A stretch of DNA of 64,000 nucleotides, from NCBI GenBank assembly GCA_003225315.1, contig QHZD01000023.1:26347-90346 (forward strand), written 5' to 3'. Each line of letters opens with the position of its first letter. Within the stretch, counting starts at the first letter, position 1. Shown one piece after another: positions 20,109-29,394 of this stretch. The position numbers were made by a program, and so were the translations under genes. The notes beneath the pieces were generated by a model, which was not told where the DNA came from, searched no databases, and worked only from the letters and a program-made list of their open reading frames with translations. Source of the DNA: Acidobacteriota bacterium (GTDB lineage: Bacteria; Acidobacteriota; Terriglobia; Acidiferrales; UBA7541).

Positions 20109-21116
20109 ATGAACCGTACAAAACCTGCAGAGACAAAACTCGTGATTTGTGTGTGGCATCCGTTTACCGAGTGGCGGCCGAAGTCGGCGATGGCGGAGGC
20201 GATTCGCAAACGGTGGCCGGAGACACGCGTGGTGCATTTGCCGAATTACGATTACTTGGCGAAAGAATTGCCTGATACGGATATTTTTGTGGGCTATTCA
20301 CTGCGTGCGGAGCAATTGAACGACGCGAAGAAACTGAAGTGGATCCATTCGACGGCGGCGGGCGTGGCGCAATTGATGTATCCGGAGCTGCGCAATTCCG
20401 GAATCCTAGTGACAAACCCGAGTGGAATCTTCTCCGTGCCGATGGCGGAGCATACGATGGGTTTGTTGCTCGCACTGGCAAGAAATTTTCCGGATTCGGT
20501 GCGCGGGCAGGACCGCGCGCGATGGGCTCAGCAGGAGATCTGGGACAAGCCGCAGCACTTGACGGAGCTGAATGGGAAAGTTTTGCTGATTGTCGGGTAC
20601 GGATCGATCGGCAGGGAAGTAGCGAAGCGGGCGAAGGCGTTTGACATGAAGGTTTGGGGAGTGACGCGATCCGGCAAAGGCGAACAGGCGCACATCGAGA
20701 AGATTTTTGCAGCGCCTCAACTACACGAAGCACTGCCGGGCGCGGATTACGTTTTGACCTGCGCGCCAGAGACGGCGGAAACGAATCACTTGATCGGCGC
20801 GACTGAAATCGCAAAGATGAAACGCGGAGCGCGGCTAATCAACGTGGGGCGCGGATCGCTGCTGGATGAAGCGGCACTGATCCAAGCGCTTGAAGACGGC
20901 GCGCTCGGCGGAGCAGCGCTGGACGTGGCGCAAACGGAGCCCTTACCGGCGGAGAGTCCGGTGTGGAAGGCGCCGAATTTGTTCATCACGCCGCACACCA
21001 GCGGGGTAAGCGACCGGCTGTGGGACCGGCAGACAACCATTTTGATCGAATTGCTGAAGAGATGGTTTGAGGGACAAGAATTGTTCAACCGGGTGGATTT
21101 TGCGCGCGGCTATTGA
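20109..21116 (+). CDS. D-2-hydroxyacid dehydrogenase (NAD-dependent)
   Basis: A 335-residue protein with the NAD-binding Rossmann motif KVLLIVGYGSIGREVAKRA (around residues 158-176) and the catalytic set Arg in LINVGRGSLLDE, Glu in VAQTEPLP and His in LFITPHTSGVSD. The N-terminal domain ends with the hydrophobic AEHTMGLLLALARN helix. It reduces a 2-keto acid to a D-2-hydroxyacid or the reverse; hydroxypyruvate, glyoxylate and others are possible. It is 7 bases downstream of gpmI, so a link to glycerate/hydroxypyruvate metabolism is plausible but unproven. It is distinct from SerA at 41 kb, which has extra C-terminal domains. Confidence 0.9.
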   Translation: MNRTKPAETKLVICVWHPFTEWRPKSAMAEAIRKRWPETRVVHLPNYDYLAKELPDTDIFVGYSLRAEQLNDAKKLKWIHSTAAGVAQLMYPELRNSGILVTNPSGIFSVPMAEHTMGLLLALARNFPDSVRGQDRARWAQQEIWDKPQHLTELNGKVLLIVGYGSIGREVAKRAKAFDMKVWGVTRSGKGEQAHIEKIFAAPQLHEALPGADYVLTCAPETAETNHLIGATEIAKMKRGARLINVGRGSLLDEAALIQALEDGALGGAALDVAQTEPLPAESPVWKAPNLFITPHTSGVSDRLWDRQTTILIELLKRWFEGQELFNRVDFARGY

Positions 21117-21133
21117 ATGGAAAATAGGAATTG

Positions 21134-21203
21134 GAAAATCGAAATTGGAAACCCGCACCGGAAAGCGGCCTCACGATTCTCCCAATTTCTAATTTCGATT
21201 TTC
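21134..21203. terminator. Large inverted repeat between convergent genes
   Basis: The 18-base arm starting GAAAATCGAAATT (21134-21151) is repeated in inverted form at 21186-21203 with one mismatch, enclosing a 34-base loop. It sits between the stops of the dehydrogenase and the VWFA gene, where a bidirectional terminator is expected. The AT-rich arms are flanked by further partial copies (GGAATTGG, CCAATTTC), which looks like a dispersed repeat rather than a simple terminator. Confidence 0.45.
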
Positions 21204-21219
21204 GAACTTCGGAATTAGC

Positions 21220-22335
21220 TCAGTCACCGACGCCGCCTTTGGGGGCCTGATAGCCTTCGCGGGCGTACACCTGATATTTCTGCTTTTTGCCTTTTTGATC
21301 GACGATGCTCAGAGGGCCGCCATCCGGAGCCACCAACTCCACCTTAACCTTGTGAAATTTGCCGTCCTTTGCGCCTGCTGTAGGCGAGTAGGAGAGGCTG
21401 TACTGGTGGCGCAGGAACGCGGCGACACTCCGAAACACATCTGGCATCTCGCCGGCGAACTGAGGAAACCAGGAATAGCCGCCGGTCTCCTGCGAGAAAG
21501 TTTTTAACTGATTTTCTGCCTGCAGGTAATCCATACGCCGCAGGCTGCCCATTCCGCCGTTCATATCGGCGTAGTTCTGAAAGGCGCGGCCCAAACCGAT
21601 GCAAAAAATCGAGACGTCGCTTTGACGGAGCTGCTTCATGGTCTGATCAAGGGTGTGTTTGGAGAAGGTATCGACGCCGCTGGCCAGCACGACGATGGAC
21701 TTCTTGCCTTTTACATCCTTCAAGCGATCCACGGTTTCCAGGATGGCGTCGAAAAGGTTCGATTCGCTGAAGCCGGGGAAATAGAGATGATAGAGCCCTT
21801 CCATGACTTCGTCTTTGTTCTGCGTGAAGTCGACTTCGACACGCGTTTTCATGTCAAACGTTTCGAGAGCGATCCAGTCTTTCTGTTGCAACGAGGGGAA
21901 GAGAGCCGTCGACCAATATTTACCGACATACGCAAAAAAACCGCCATAGCCACGGCTGCTGAATTCAAGGAGAAGCACCATGGTGATGGGAGCCTCGGTG
22001 GGAGAAAAGTTGGTGATCGTTTGGGGCACGCCATCGTCGAGGATGCGGAAATTCTCTTTCTTAAGACCAGGGATGATGTCGCCGTGCTGCGTGGTGGCGA
22101 CAACATCGAGCGTGACTATGGGAACATCTACGGCGATAGTCACGCCGGCCTGGGGAGCTTGCTGTGCCGGATTAGTCGCCTTGGGCGAATCGGGATTCTG
22201 CTGTTGTTGCGCTGGGGGCGGAGCGCCACCTTGCGGTCCGGTGGGGGCCTGGGCGAATACGCAATTCTCAGCCAGCGGCAAGACCAAAACGACCGCCAGA
22301 GTTGCGAGCAAAGCTACGGAAAAAATGGCCTTCAT
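21220..22335 (-). CDS. VWFA-related acidobacterial exported protein
   Basis: A 371-residue protein with a signal peptide (MKAIFSVALLATLAVVLVLP, cleavage near CVFAQA), a Pro/Gln-rich linker (residues about 32-62), a small beta domain (VDVPIVTLDVVATTQHGDIIPGLKKENFRILDDG) and a von Willebrand A-like domain. It matches the lineage-typical 'VWFA-related' domain family. The metal site is degraded: the canonical DxSxS position reads LLLEFSSRG. The domain continues with KKSIVVLASGVDTFSKHTL and RQSDVSIFCIGLG. It is probably periplasmic or surface-bound and acts in protein interactions; the specific role is unknown. It is divergent from the M20 peptidase gene. Confidence 0.85.
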   Translation of the reverse strand: MKAIFSVALLATLAVVLVLPLAENCVFAQAPTGPQGGAPPPAQQQQNPDSPKATNPAQQAPQAGVTIAVDVPIVTLDVVATTQHGDIIPGLKKENFRILDDGVPQTITNFSPTEAPITMVLLLEFSSRGYGGFFAYVGKYWSTALFPSLQQKDWIALETFDMKTRVEVDFTQNKDEVMEGLYHLYFPGFSESNLFDAILETVDRLKDVKGKKSIVVLASGVDTFSKHTLDQTMKQLRQSDVSIFCIGLGRAFQNYADMNGGMGSLRRMDYLQAENQLKTFSQETGGYSWFPQFAGEMPDVFRSVAAFLRHQYSLSYSPTAGAKDGKFHKVKVELVAPDGGPLSIVDQKGKKQKYQVYAREGYQAPKGGVGD

Positions 22336-22545
22336 CGTGCGCCCCCGATAGCAATCAAAACTGCAAATTTTCGACTACCCCCCGCTCGCAGGACAGTCTA
22401 GTAGCCATGAAGCGGGTCAATCTTCGCAACCGAACAGCAATGCCTAAGTCAAGCGCCCACACCTGCATGTTAGTATGAAGCGTAATAAAGGCAAAACGTT
22501 TACTGGCGCCGGAATGCCGCCAGCTTTTTCTAGGAGGATGGATTC

Positions 22546-24012
22546 GTGAACTGGAAACGAATGGTCCCGAGCATAGCGGGAGCGACGGTATTGATGGTAG
22601 CCGCAAGTTTTCCGGCCGCGGCGCAGGTGGCGCCAGCAGCGGGGCCAGGGATCCCAGCGAGTATTTCTTCGGCCGGGAATACACCAGCAATCGCCAAGGA
22701 AGCGCGAGGCTGGCTGGCGGACCTCATCAAGATCAATACATCGAATCCTCCGGGAAACGAGCAGGTCGCGGCGATGTACATTGCGGGAATCCTGGCCAGG
22801 GACGGGATCAAGGCGGATGTTCTGGACATGACGCCGGGGCGGAGCGCGGTGGTTGCCAGGTTGCAGAGTTCGGCGGTCGCGCAACCTTCAAAGGCGCTGT
22901 TGCTGGTGGCGCACATTGACACGGTGCCGGTGGAGAAGTCGCGGTGGACCGTTGATCCATTCGGCGCGGTGGTCAAGGACGGATATTTGTACGGACGCGG
23001 GGCCATCGATGACAAAGGCATGCTCGCGGCGAACCTGGCGGTGTTCCTTGAATTGAAGCGTTCGAGGGCGCGCCTGAACCGCGACGTGATTTTCCTCGCG
23101 ACGGACGACGAGGAGACCAGCGGGGATGCCAGCATTCGCATGCTGATTGCGAAGCACTGGGAAAAATTCGCCGGAGGGTTCGCGATCAACGAAGGCGGAA
23201 ACGTCTTTCTGAAGAACGGAAAAGTGCAGTACGTCGGCGTACAAGCAAGCGAGAAAGTGGCCACCAACGTCGCTGTGATCGCGCGCGGTACGTCAGGCCA
23301 CGCTTCGCAGCCGACGAAAGACAATCCAGTCGTACATCTGGCGGCGGCGGTGGCGAAAATCGGTAATTATTCCGCGCCGGTGCACTTCACTGCGATTGTG
23401 CGGAGATATTTCGAGGGGCTGGCGCCGCTCGAGGATGACGAGATCGGGAAGTGGATGCGCTCGATGGACACGCCGGACCGCGGCGAGCACGCGCAACGCG
23501 TGATTTCCGATGCCAGTCCTTTGTGGAATTCGATGTTGCGAGACACCATCGCACCGACAGTTTTGACAGGAGGCGTGGCGAATAACGTGATTCCGGCGGA
23601 GGCGCGGGCAAACCTGAACGTACGGCTGCTTCCGGGCGATCCCATTGATGGCGTGATCAACGAGCTAAATAAGCTGGTGAATGATCCGCAAGTGCGGCTG
23701 GAGGTACAGCCAAACGCCGGACTCGCAGCGCCGCCATCGTCGCTGGAATCGGATTTTTATAATGTAATCACGAAGGTGGCTTCGCGAGAATTCGAAGGCG
23801 CCCCCGCGTTGCCGTTTCAATCGACGTGGCTGACGGATTCGGCGCAGTTGCGGCTCCACAACGTCCAAGCCTATGGGCTGGTCCCGTTTCCGCTGACGGA
23901 CGATGATCTCAAGCGTATGCACGGGAACGATGAACGGATACCGCTCGCGGCGTTTGACAAGGGTGTGGACGTGCTGCTGAAAATCGTCACGGAATTCGCG
24001 GTCGCGCGCTAG
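22546..24012 (+). CDS. Exported M20-family metallopeptidase
   Basis: A 488-residue protein with a signal peptide (FPAAAQ cleavage region near residue 27) followed by an M20/M25/M40 di-zinc peptidase. The site is complete: LLLVAHIDTVPVEK (His and Asp), GRGAIDDKGMLAANL, IFLATDDEETSGD (catalytic Glu pair), INEGGN, and a late His in the C-terminal half. The lid domain begins near ARGTSGHASQPTKDNP. These enzymes release amino acids from short peptides or N-acyl amino acids. The start is a GTG with an excellent TAGGAGGA seven bases upstream. It is one of three broadly peptide-scavenging exported hydrolases in the window. Confidence 0.92.
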   Translation: MNWKRMVPSIAGATVLMVAASFPAAAQVAPAAGPGIPASISSAGNTPAIAKEARGWLADLIKINTSNPPGNEQVAAMYIAGILARDGIKADVLDMTPGRSAVVARLQSSAVAQPSKALLLVAHIDTVPVEKSRWTVDPFGAVVKDGYLYGRGAIDDKGMLAANLAVFLELKRSRARLNRDVIFLATDDEETSGDASIRMLIAKHWEKFAGGFAINEGGNVFLKNGKVQYVGVQASEKVATNVAVIARGTSGHASQPTKDNPVVHLAAAVAKIGNYSAPVHFTAIVRRYFEGLAPLEDDEIGKWMRSMDTPDRGEHAQRVISDASPLWNSMLRDTIAPTVLTGGVANNVIPAEARANLNVRLLPGDPIDGVINELNKLVNDPQVRLEVQPNAGLAAPPSSLESDFYNVITKVASREFEGAPALPFQSTWLTDSAQLRLHNVQAYGLVPFPLTDDDLKRMHGNDERIPLAAFDKGVDVLLKIVTEFAVAR

Positions 24013-24105
24013 CAGAGAACAGATTCGCAAGCGAAAACAGACACTGTCTCATCCAGTTCCCGTAAAGAATAAAAACAGTCTACAATCGGTGCCCTTAAAG
24101 GACGC

Positions 24106-25530
24106 ATGAGTTTCCGTCATTCCAAAATAGTGTGCACCATCGGTCCGGCGAGCCGTTCGCCGAAGATGATTGACCGCTTGGTGGGCGCGGGTATGGACGT
24201 GGCGCGGCTGAATTTTTCGCATGGTACCCACGAGGAGCACGCGAAAAATATTTCGACGTTGCGGGCTGCTTCCATCGAGCATGAAAAACCGATTGCCATC
24301 CTGGCGGACCTGCAAGGACCAAAAATCCGTACCGGACCGCTGGCGGGTGGCGGGCCAGTTCTGCTGCGTACGGGCCAGAAGTTCATAATCACTACGGCAA
24401 AGATTCTGGGAGATTCGACGCGCGTAAATACAGTTTTCACGCCGTTGCCGAGAGAAGTTCACCGTGGCGACCGCATCCTGCTTTCGGACGGGTTGATCGA
24501 ATTGCGCGTGGAAAAAGTCAGCGCCCGGAACGTGATTTGCGAAGTCGTGAACGGCGGAGCGCTCGGCGAACACAAAGGAATCAACCTGCCCGGGGTGAAA
24601 TTGCGCGTGCCCGCGCTTACGCCAAAAGACCGCGCCGATTTGGTTTTCGCGCTGAAACACGGCGCGGACTACATTGCCGTCAGTTTTGTGCGGCGCCCGG
24701 AAGACGTGCTGCTGGCGAAGCAATTGATTCGCAGGGCCGGAAGAGAGGTCCCGGTGATTGCGAAACTGGAAAAGCCCGAGGCCATCGAAAATCTGGACGC
24801 GATTCTGCTGGCCGCCGATGGGGTGATGGTGGCGCGCGGCGACCTGGGCGTGGAAATGAATCCGGAGCGCGTGCCGGTGGTCCAAAAAACGATTATTGCG
24901 CGAGCCAGGGAACTCCGGCGCCCGGTGATTACCGCGACGCAGATGCTGGAATCCATGACCGAGAATCCGCGGCCGACGCGCGCGGAAGCTTCCGACGTGG
25001 CCAACGCGATTTTCGATGGCTCGGACGCGGTGATGCTCTCGGCGGAAACGGCCTCGGGGAAATATCCCATCGAAGCCGTTAGCATGATGGCGCGCATCAT
25101 CGAAGAAGCGGAAGGGAGCATCCGGGAATTTCCGCGGCCGGCGTCTCAGGAGCAATTAAAAGTTGCGGGAACCGTCGCGGAGCTGGTGTGCCACGCCTCA
25201 CGCGAATTGCACATGAAGGTGATCGCCGTCTTCACGCACAGCGGTTTCACGGCGCGACTGGTGTCGCGCTACCGGCCGCTGGTGCCGATTGTGGCGTTTT
25301 CCCCGGAAGCGGAGACCCGCCGGCGTATGGCCCTGATCTGGGGCGTGGTGCCGAGAAACATCCAGGACGTGCAAAAGGTGGACGGGCTGGCCAAGGTCGC
25401 GGAGAAACGCCTGCTCGAAGAGCGGCTTGTCCGCAAGGGCGAGATCGTCGGAATTGTTGCGGGCACGCCGATGGGCATTCGCGGGACAACGAACTTCATG
25501 AAGTTCCACATCATCGGCGGGCCGGCGTGA
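24106..25530 (+). CDS. pyk: Pyruvate kinase
   Basis: A 474-residue protein with all three domains. The TIM barrel has KIVCTIGPASRSPKMIDRL, MDVARLNFSHGTHEEH, ADLQGPKIRTG, the catalytic Lys in PVIAKLEKPEAIENLD, DGVMVARGDLGVEM and the ATATQMLESM-type segment ITATQMLESMTENPRPTRAE. The B domain lies near residues 70-165, and the C-terminal allosteric domain begins near residue 345 (AVFTHSGFTARLVSRYRP). It converts phosphoenolpyruvate and ADP to pyruvate and ATP. A TACAAT hexamer at 24073-24078 may be its -10 box. Together with gpmI and eno it supplies the last three glycolytic steps within this segment. Confidence 0.97.
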   Translation: MSFRHSKIVCTIGPASRSPKMIDRLVGAGMDVARLNFSHGTHEEHAKNISTLRAASIEHEKPIAILADLQGPKIRTGPLAGGGPVLLRTGQKFIITTAKILGDSTRVNTVFTPLPREVHRGDRILLSDGLIELRVEKVSARNVICEVVNGGALGEHKGINLPGVKLRVPALTPKDRADLVFALKHGADYIAVSFVRRPEDVLLAKQLIRRAGREVPVIAKLEKPEAIENLDAILLAADGVMVARGDLGVEMNPERVPVVQKTIIARARELRRPVITATQMLESMTENPRPTRAEASDVANAIFDGSDAVMLSAETASGKYPIEAVSMMARIIEEAEGSIREFPRPASQEQLKVAGTVAELVCHASRELHMKVIAVFTHSGFTARLVSRYRPLVPIVAFSPEAETRRRMALIWGVVPRNIQDVQKVDGLAKVAEKRLLEERLVRKGEIVGIVAGTPMGIRGTTNFMKFHIIGGPA

Positions 25531-25913
25531 GCAGTGAGCAGCGTAGTCCTAAGGTGCTGCTACCCCCACCCCCCATCAATTTGTATGAATGTGAAAACAA
25601 AGGCCTTACAAAAAAAGCATTTCGTAACTGATTGATTCTAAGGGACGCGATCTTGCTTGTTTTGGATTGGCAAAGCTGAAATTGCTGGCTTGAAAAAGAA
25701 AAGGGGAGCAGCTCCCGCACTCCAAACGCAGTTATCTACAAGGTAAAATATAGCAGAGATTAGAGAAATGTCAAGAGGTTTTTTCATTTTTGTCAACCTC
25801 TTTTGAAATGTCCTTTTTTCTCCTCGATTAAAATGTCCCCTTCGTTCACGGGGGAAGAGTGGACGGAAGGGGCGCTGGCGACAGTCGGCAAGTAAAAACT
25901 GGGCTGGCTTCTT
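25531..25913. other. Gene-free stretch with repeat-like non-coding module (copy A)
   Basis: There is no credible gene in these 383 bases between pyk and the rhomboid gene. On the minus strand it contains, in order, a strong promoter-like pair, a hairpin-prone purine/pyrimidine stretch, a CCCTTAGAATCAA motif (25632-25644) and a G-run interrupted by one T (25563-25574). The same order occurs at 42.82-43.10 kb. On the plus strand AAGAGGTT at 25773-25780 pairs with AACCTCTT at 25795-25802. Confidence 0.5.
25747..25774 (-). promoter_or_regulatory. Promoter-like element reading into the gene-free stretch
   Basis: TTGACA (25774-25769) and TATATT (25752-25747) are separated by 16 bases on the minus strand. 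No gene lies downstream before the 3' end of pyk, 220 bases away, so any transcript would be a small RNA or antisense to pyk. The match to sigma-70 consensus is among the best in the window. Confidence 0.5.
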
Positions 25914-26702
25914 CTAATTGACCCAGTTGTCAGGGCGGGAGGGCGGTTCTTTCCTGTGCTTGTTGATGTAGACCTCGAAGCGCTTGCGATTTCGTTTGTG
26001 CTGCCAGTCCGTGACCGTGTTGCGGACATTGTATAGGAACGAGCCGCGGCGGAGGTAGAGATAACCAACGAGCATGCCGCCGAGATGGCAGACGTGGCTG
26101 ACATTATCTCCGCCGGAGCCAATCGTGGAGAAGAATTCGATTGCCCCCATCACGGCAACGTAAGGGCGCATCGGGATTGTGACCGGAAGAGGAATCAGCC
26201 AAATGCGGCGGTCGGGGAAGAGCACCGCGTTGGCCATTAGGATCCCGAAAATCGCTCCAGAAGCGCCAATGGTGGGCGTCAAAGAAGGCGGCGCCCCGAA
26301 GAAGACAGGAACTGTTTTGACGATCACCTCGATGAGCCCCGCGCCTGCTCCACATAGAAAAAAATAATTCAGAAACCGGCGTTTCCCCCAAACCAATTCC
26401 AGTTCGCGGCCGAACATCCAGAGCATCAGCATGTTGATCAGGATGTGCCAGACCGATCTCGGATCGTGAAAGAAAATGTAGGTAAAGGGCTGCCAGATGC
26501 GCGGCGGAAGCAAACGTGTCACTGCCGCGGGGATCAAACCGAACCACTTCAGCATCCAGGCGCAAGCACCTGGGCTCAGGAGGTAAGTTAACACCTCGAC
26601 CAGGAAGACGCCGGTGCACACAAGCACAATCAGCTTGACACCGGGGGTAATGAAACTGCGCCAGTCGAAGTTGTAACGCCGCGCGCCGAAGGTACTTCCC
26701 AT
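25914..26702 (-). CDS. Rhomboid-family intramembrane serine protease
   Basis: A 262-residue protein with about six transmembrane helices. The catalytic dyad is Ser148 in TIGASGAIFGIL and His206 in HVCHLGGMLVGYLYL; the upstream WHILINMLMLWMFGRELE matches the conserved helix 2 (His-x3-Asn) region. Helix 1 is VKLIVLVCTGVFLVEVLTYLL, and the C-terminal 40 residues are a basic cytoplasmic tail. It cleaves transmembrane segments of other proteins; the substrate is unknown. The gene is convergent with pyk and lies downstream, on the same strand, of the OPT transporter with a 124-base gap. Confidence 0.93.
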   Translation of the reverse strand: MGSTFGARRYNFDWRSFITPGVKLIVLVCTGVFLVEVLTYLLSPGACAWMLKWFGLIPAAVTRLLPPRIWQPFTYIFFHDPRSVWHILINMLMLWMFGRELELVWGKRRFLNYFFLCGAGAGLIEVIVKTVPVFFGAPPSLTPTIGASGAIFGILMANAVLFPDRRIWLIPLPVTIPMRPYVAVMGAIEFFSTIGSGGDNVSHVCHLGGMLVGYLYLRRGSFLYNVRNTVTDWQHKRNRKRFEVYINKHRKEPPSRPDNWVN

Positions 26703-26826
26703 TTAGCCAGTCTACGGCGACCGAGGGCGCTCGTCAAAGGAGCGTCTCGGCTAATCAGTAGTGGTGAGTTTTGAATCTTGACCCCAATTGTCACGATCAA
26801 GAAAATTCAAACTAGCCGACTGCCGG

Positions 26827-29043
26827 CTAATCGAGCTTCTTGCGGGCGAAATAGAAAAGCGAGGTCGCGAGAAGCGCGAACATAAAAACGCCGAAGAGAT
26901 TGCTGGTCGCGAGCGGTCCCATCAGTTTAGGCCCAAAGGAGAAGAGGTCAGGCCGCCAGGGGAGGCCAAGAATGGATGTGAGGAAATGAGGGACGCGATT
27001 GGAGATTTCCGGGTCTTGCAGAAGAGCGATGATGATGCCAAGCAGCCCGAAGACACCTCCCGCGGCGATGAGTCCGCTGGAGTAGAGTGCGCCCGGGCTG
27101 GCTTCGCTTTCGTCTTTTTTCTTCGTAGTTGCTTCGACCAGCGCGCGGACAAGACCGCCGGCAAACATCGCCCCAGTCGTGGCGATGGAAAGATACGATC
27201 CGGTTGCAAAGGCCAGGGAGCGAACGCCCAGAACCTCCACGGCGATGACCAGGGCAACGCCCATCAAAACCAAACGCCAAGGCAATCGCTGATTCAGAAT
27301 GCCATGTATCACGGTGGCCATCAGCCGGGCCTGGGGAGCCGGAGCCTTATCGCTGCCGATGCCCTGCGCCCACTGGAACTCGATTTTCTTTGTCGATGGA
27401 TCGTAGAGATACTCGCCATCGGGAATCTCATGCGAGCTCAAGGAATTGATCAGCACATAAGTTTTTCCTTGATGGGTAAAAGTGTCTCTTTCGACTTTGA
27501 CGCCCTCTGGCAGAGTCTGGAGGTTGACCGGTATTTCCGTGGGGATATATTTTTCCAAACCTTTATTCATCAGATTCAAAGTTGTCCCGATGGCGATGGT
27601 GGAAACCGTAACACCCACGAGAAGGCTCAATTGCTGATAGGAGGGCGTGGCGCCGACGAGGTAGCCGGTCTTCAAGTCCTGCGAGGTGGCGCCGGCAATT
27701 GCCGCAGCCGTGCAGACCACTCCGCCAATCATCAATGCCAGCACTTCGTAATTAGGCGCCGTCCACCCGGCCACAAAAAAGATCGCGCACGTAGCCATGA
27801 GCGTGGCGATACTCATGCCGCTGACCGGGTTGGAGGAATTGCCGAGCAGCCCGCTGATGCGCGCCGCCACGGTAACAAAGAGGAAGCCGAAGACGGTGAC
27901 GAGAATACCGGCCAGAAGATTGTGGTACCACTGCGTATTCGCGCCCTTCATAGGATGAAACGTCAGCAGCGCCCACATCATGGCAATGATGAGGATAGAG
28001 CCGACAATGACCCAGCGCATGGGGACGTCGCGGTCAATTCTAGAAGCCGAGGATGAGGTATCAGCGCCCTCGGCACGCACGTCTTTCAATCCCGCGCGCA
28101 ATGCTGAAATGATGGTGGGCAGAGTGCGCAATAGGGTAATCAATCCAGCAGCGGCGACGGCGCCTGCGCCCATCGGTCGAATGTAGCTGCGCCAGATGTC
28201 ATCCGGCGTCATGAGAGGGATGGGAATGGTGGAGGGATAAATCGGCGTGTTGCCCGCAAGCTGGCCATAAAATTTGATGGCGGGCATCATGACCAGCCAG
28301 GAGACGATGCCTCCGGCGAAGAGGATGCCGGCAACCCGCGGACCAATGATATAGCCGACTCCTAGATATTCGGAGGTTATAGCCGCGCGAAAACTCGCTC
28401 CGGGAAACCAACTGGGCCGGCCCTCGGGCTGTGAGGTCCACGCTTGCACCGTGTTCATCAGGAAGGTGTAAACGCCGCCGAGCCCGAGGCCCCAGAAAAC
28501 GCGGCCTGCGAAGGAGCCGCCACGTTCCCCTGCGACAAGCACGTCGGCGCATGCTGTGCCTTCGGGAAACGCCAAATTTCCGTGTTCTTTGACGATCAGT
28601 TGGCGGCGCAGCGGCACCATGAAGAGCACGCCGAGCCACCCACCTAGCAAAGCCAATGGGAAAATCCGCCAAAACGTGAATTCGGAGCCGAAACCGAGAA
28701 AGATCAGCGCAGGGATGGTGAACATGACGCCCGCGGCGAGCGATTCGCCTGCCGAGCCAGTGGTCTGGACAATATTGTTTTCAAGGATGGTGGAACGGCC
28801 GAAGGCACGAAGGATGCTGATGGAGAGTACGGAAATGGGGATCGAGGCGGAAACCGTAAGCCCGGCGCGCAGGCCAACGTAGACGGTCACGGCGCCGAAC
28901 AGCAGCCCGAAAAGTGCCCCAAGGACGATCGCCCGGGTGGTGAATTCCCCTGGACTTTCTTCGGCCGATATATAGGTGCGGAATTCACCTGGTGGCGCCG
29001 TCGAACTCCATGCCTTTTCGCGCCCCCCAGTTTGTTCGCTCAA
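26827..29043 (-). CDS. OPT-family oligopeptide transporter
   Basis: A 738-residue polytopic membrane protein with about 14-16 hydrophobic segments. Family features include TRAIVLGALFGLLFGAVTVYVGLRAGLTVSASIPISVLSI at the N-terminus, EGTACADVLVAGE, and GNSSNPVSGMSIATLM in the middle. This is the prokaryotic OPT group, which imports short peptides or metal-chelate complexes by proton symport. The start codon is TTG, with GGGAGG 5 bases upstream; no better start is available. A soluble loop (residues about 505-575) is probably periplasmic. The role in context, next to a rhomboid protease and near DUF3857 proteins, is unclear. Confidence 0.92.
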   Translation of the reverse strand: MSEQTGGREKAWSSTAPPGEFRTYISAEESPGEFTTRAIVLGALFGLLFGAVTVYVGLRAGLTVSASIPISVLSISILRAFGRSTILENNIVQTTGSAGESLAAGVMFTIPALIFLGFGSEFTFWRIFPLALLGGWLGVLFMVPLRRQLIVKEHGNLAFPEGTACADVLVAGERGGSFAGRVFWGLGLGGVYTFLMNTVQAWTSQPEGRPSWFPGASFRAAITSEYLGVGYIIGPRVAGILFAGGIVSWLVMMPAIKFYGQLAGNTPIYPSTIPIPLMTPDDIWRSYIRPMGAGAVAAAGLITLLRTLPTIISALRAGLKDVRAEGADTSSSASRIDRDVPMRWVIVGSILIIAMMWALLTFHPMKGANTQWYHNLLAGILVTVFGFLFVTVAARISGLLGNSSNPVSGMSIATLMATCAIFFVAGWTAPNYEVLALMIGGVVCTAAAIAGATSQDLKTGYLVGATPSYQQLSLLVGVTVSTIAIGTTLNLMNKGLEKYIPTEIPVNLQTLPEGVKVERDTFTHQGKTYVLINSLSSHEIPDGEYLYDPSTKKIEFQWAQGIGSDKAPAPQARLMATVIHGILNQRLPWRLVLMGVALVIAVEVLGVRSLAFATGSYLSIATTGAMFAGGLVRALVEATTKKKDESEASPGALYSSGLIAAGGVFGLLGIIIALLQDPEISNRVPHFLTSILGLPWRPDLFSFGPKLMGPLATSNLFGVFMFALLATSLFYFARKKLD

Positions 29044-29394
29044 TGAAGCCTCCCTATTTGCCGCAATTTGATGACGATGCCGCCCCTGTGCGGGGGATTA
29101 TGCCGCAGGGGGGCCAGGCGGGGAAGCGAATCCTAGCCGTCGGAGGGGCCGCTTTTTCTCAGGTCTATGCCCTATTGACGGATAGAAGAGCGTCCCTATA
29201 ATGGCCGCCGATATATGTTGCTCAGGTAGGCAACAGCCCATGGGATGTGACCTCTTGACGTCGCGGACAAACGCGAAACCGTTCCGGGCGCCGGTGGCCG
29301 CATTGCAGCCGGTTCACATGGGAGCCACCTGCGGATCCTTCCCCGTGGTCCGTCGAATACCGTGATTCTGCTGATGCAAGCTGGGAGAACTATC
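29044..29394. other. Divergent regulatory region between OPT and DUF3857 genes
   Basis: This 351-base region has no gene. It holds the plus-strand promoter described separately and a long leader (about 190 bases) before the DUF3857 start. Several GGGCGCCGGTGGCC-type GC-rich stretches could fold, but I see no recognisable riboswitch. Confidence 0.4.
29175..29202 (+). promoter_or_regulatory. Sigma-70-type promoter for the DUF3857 operon
   Basis: TTGACG (29175-29180) and a perfect TATAAT (29197-29202) are 16 bases apart, about 190 bases upstream of the DUF3857 start codon and on the same strand. Confidence 0.6.

Noticed and set aside
24049..25155. A 368-codon minus-strand frame opposite pyk
   Set aside because: Arg/His/Gln-rich shadow of a highly conserved gene, with no start signal or family motif.
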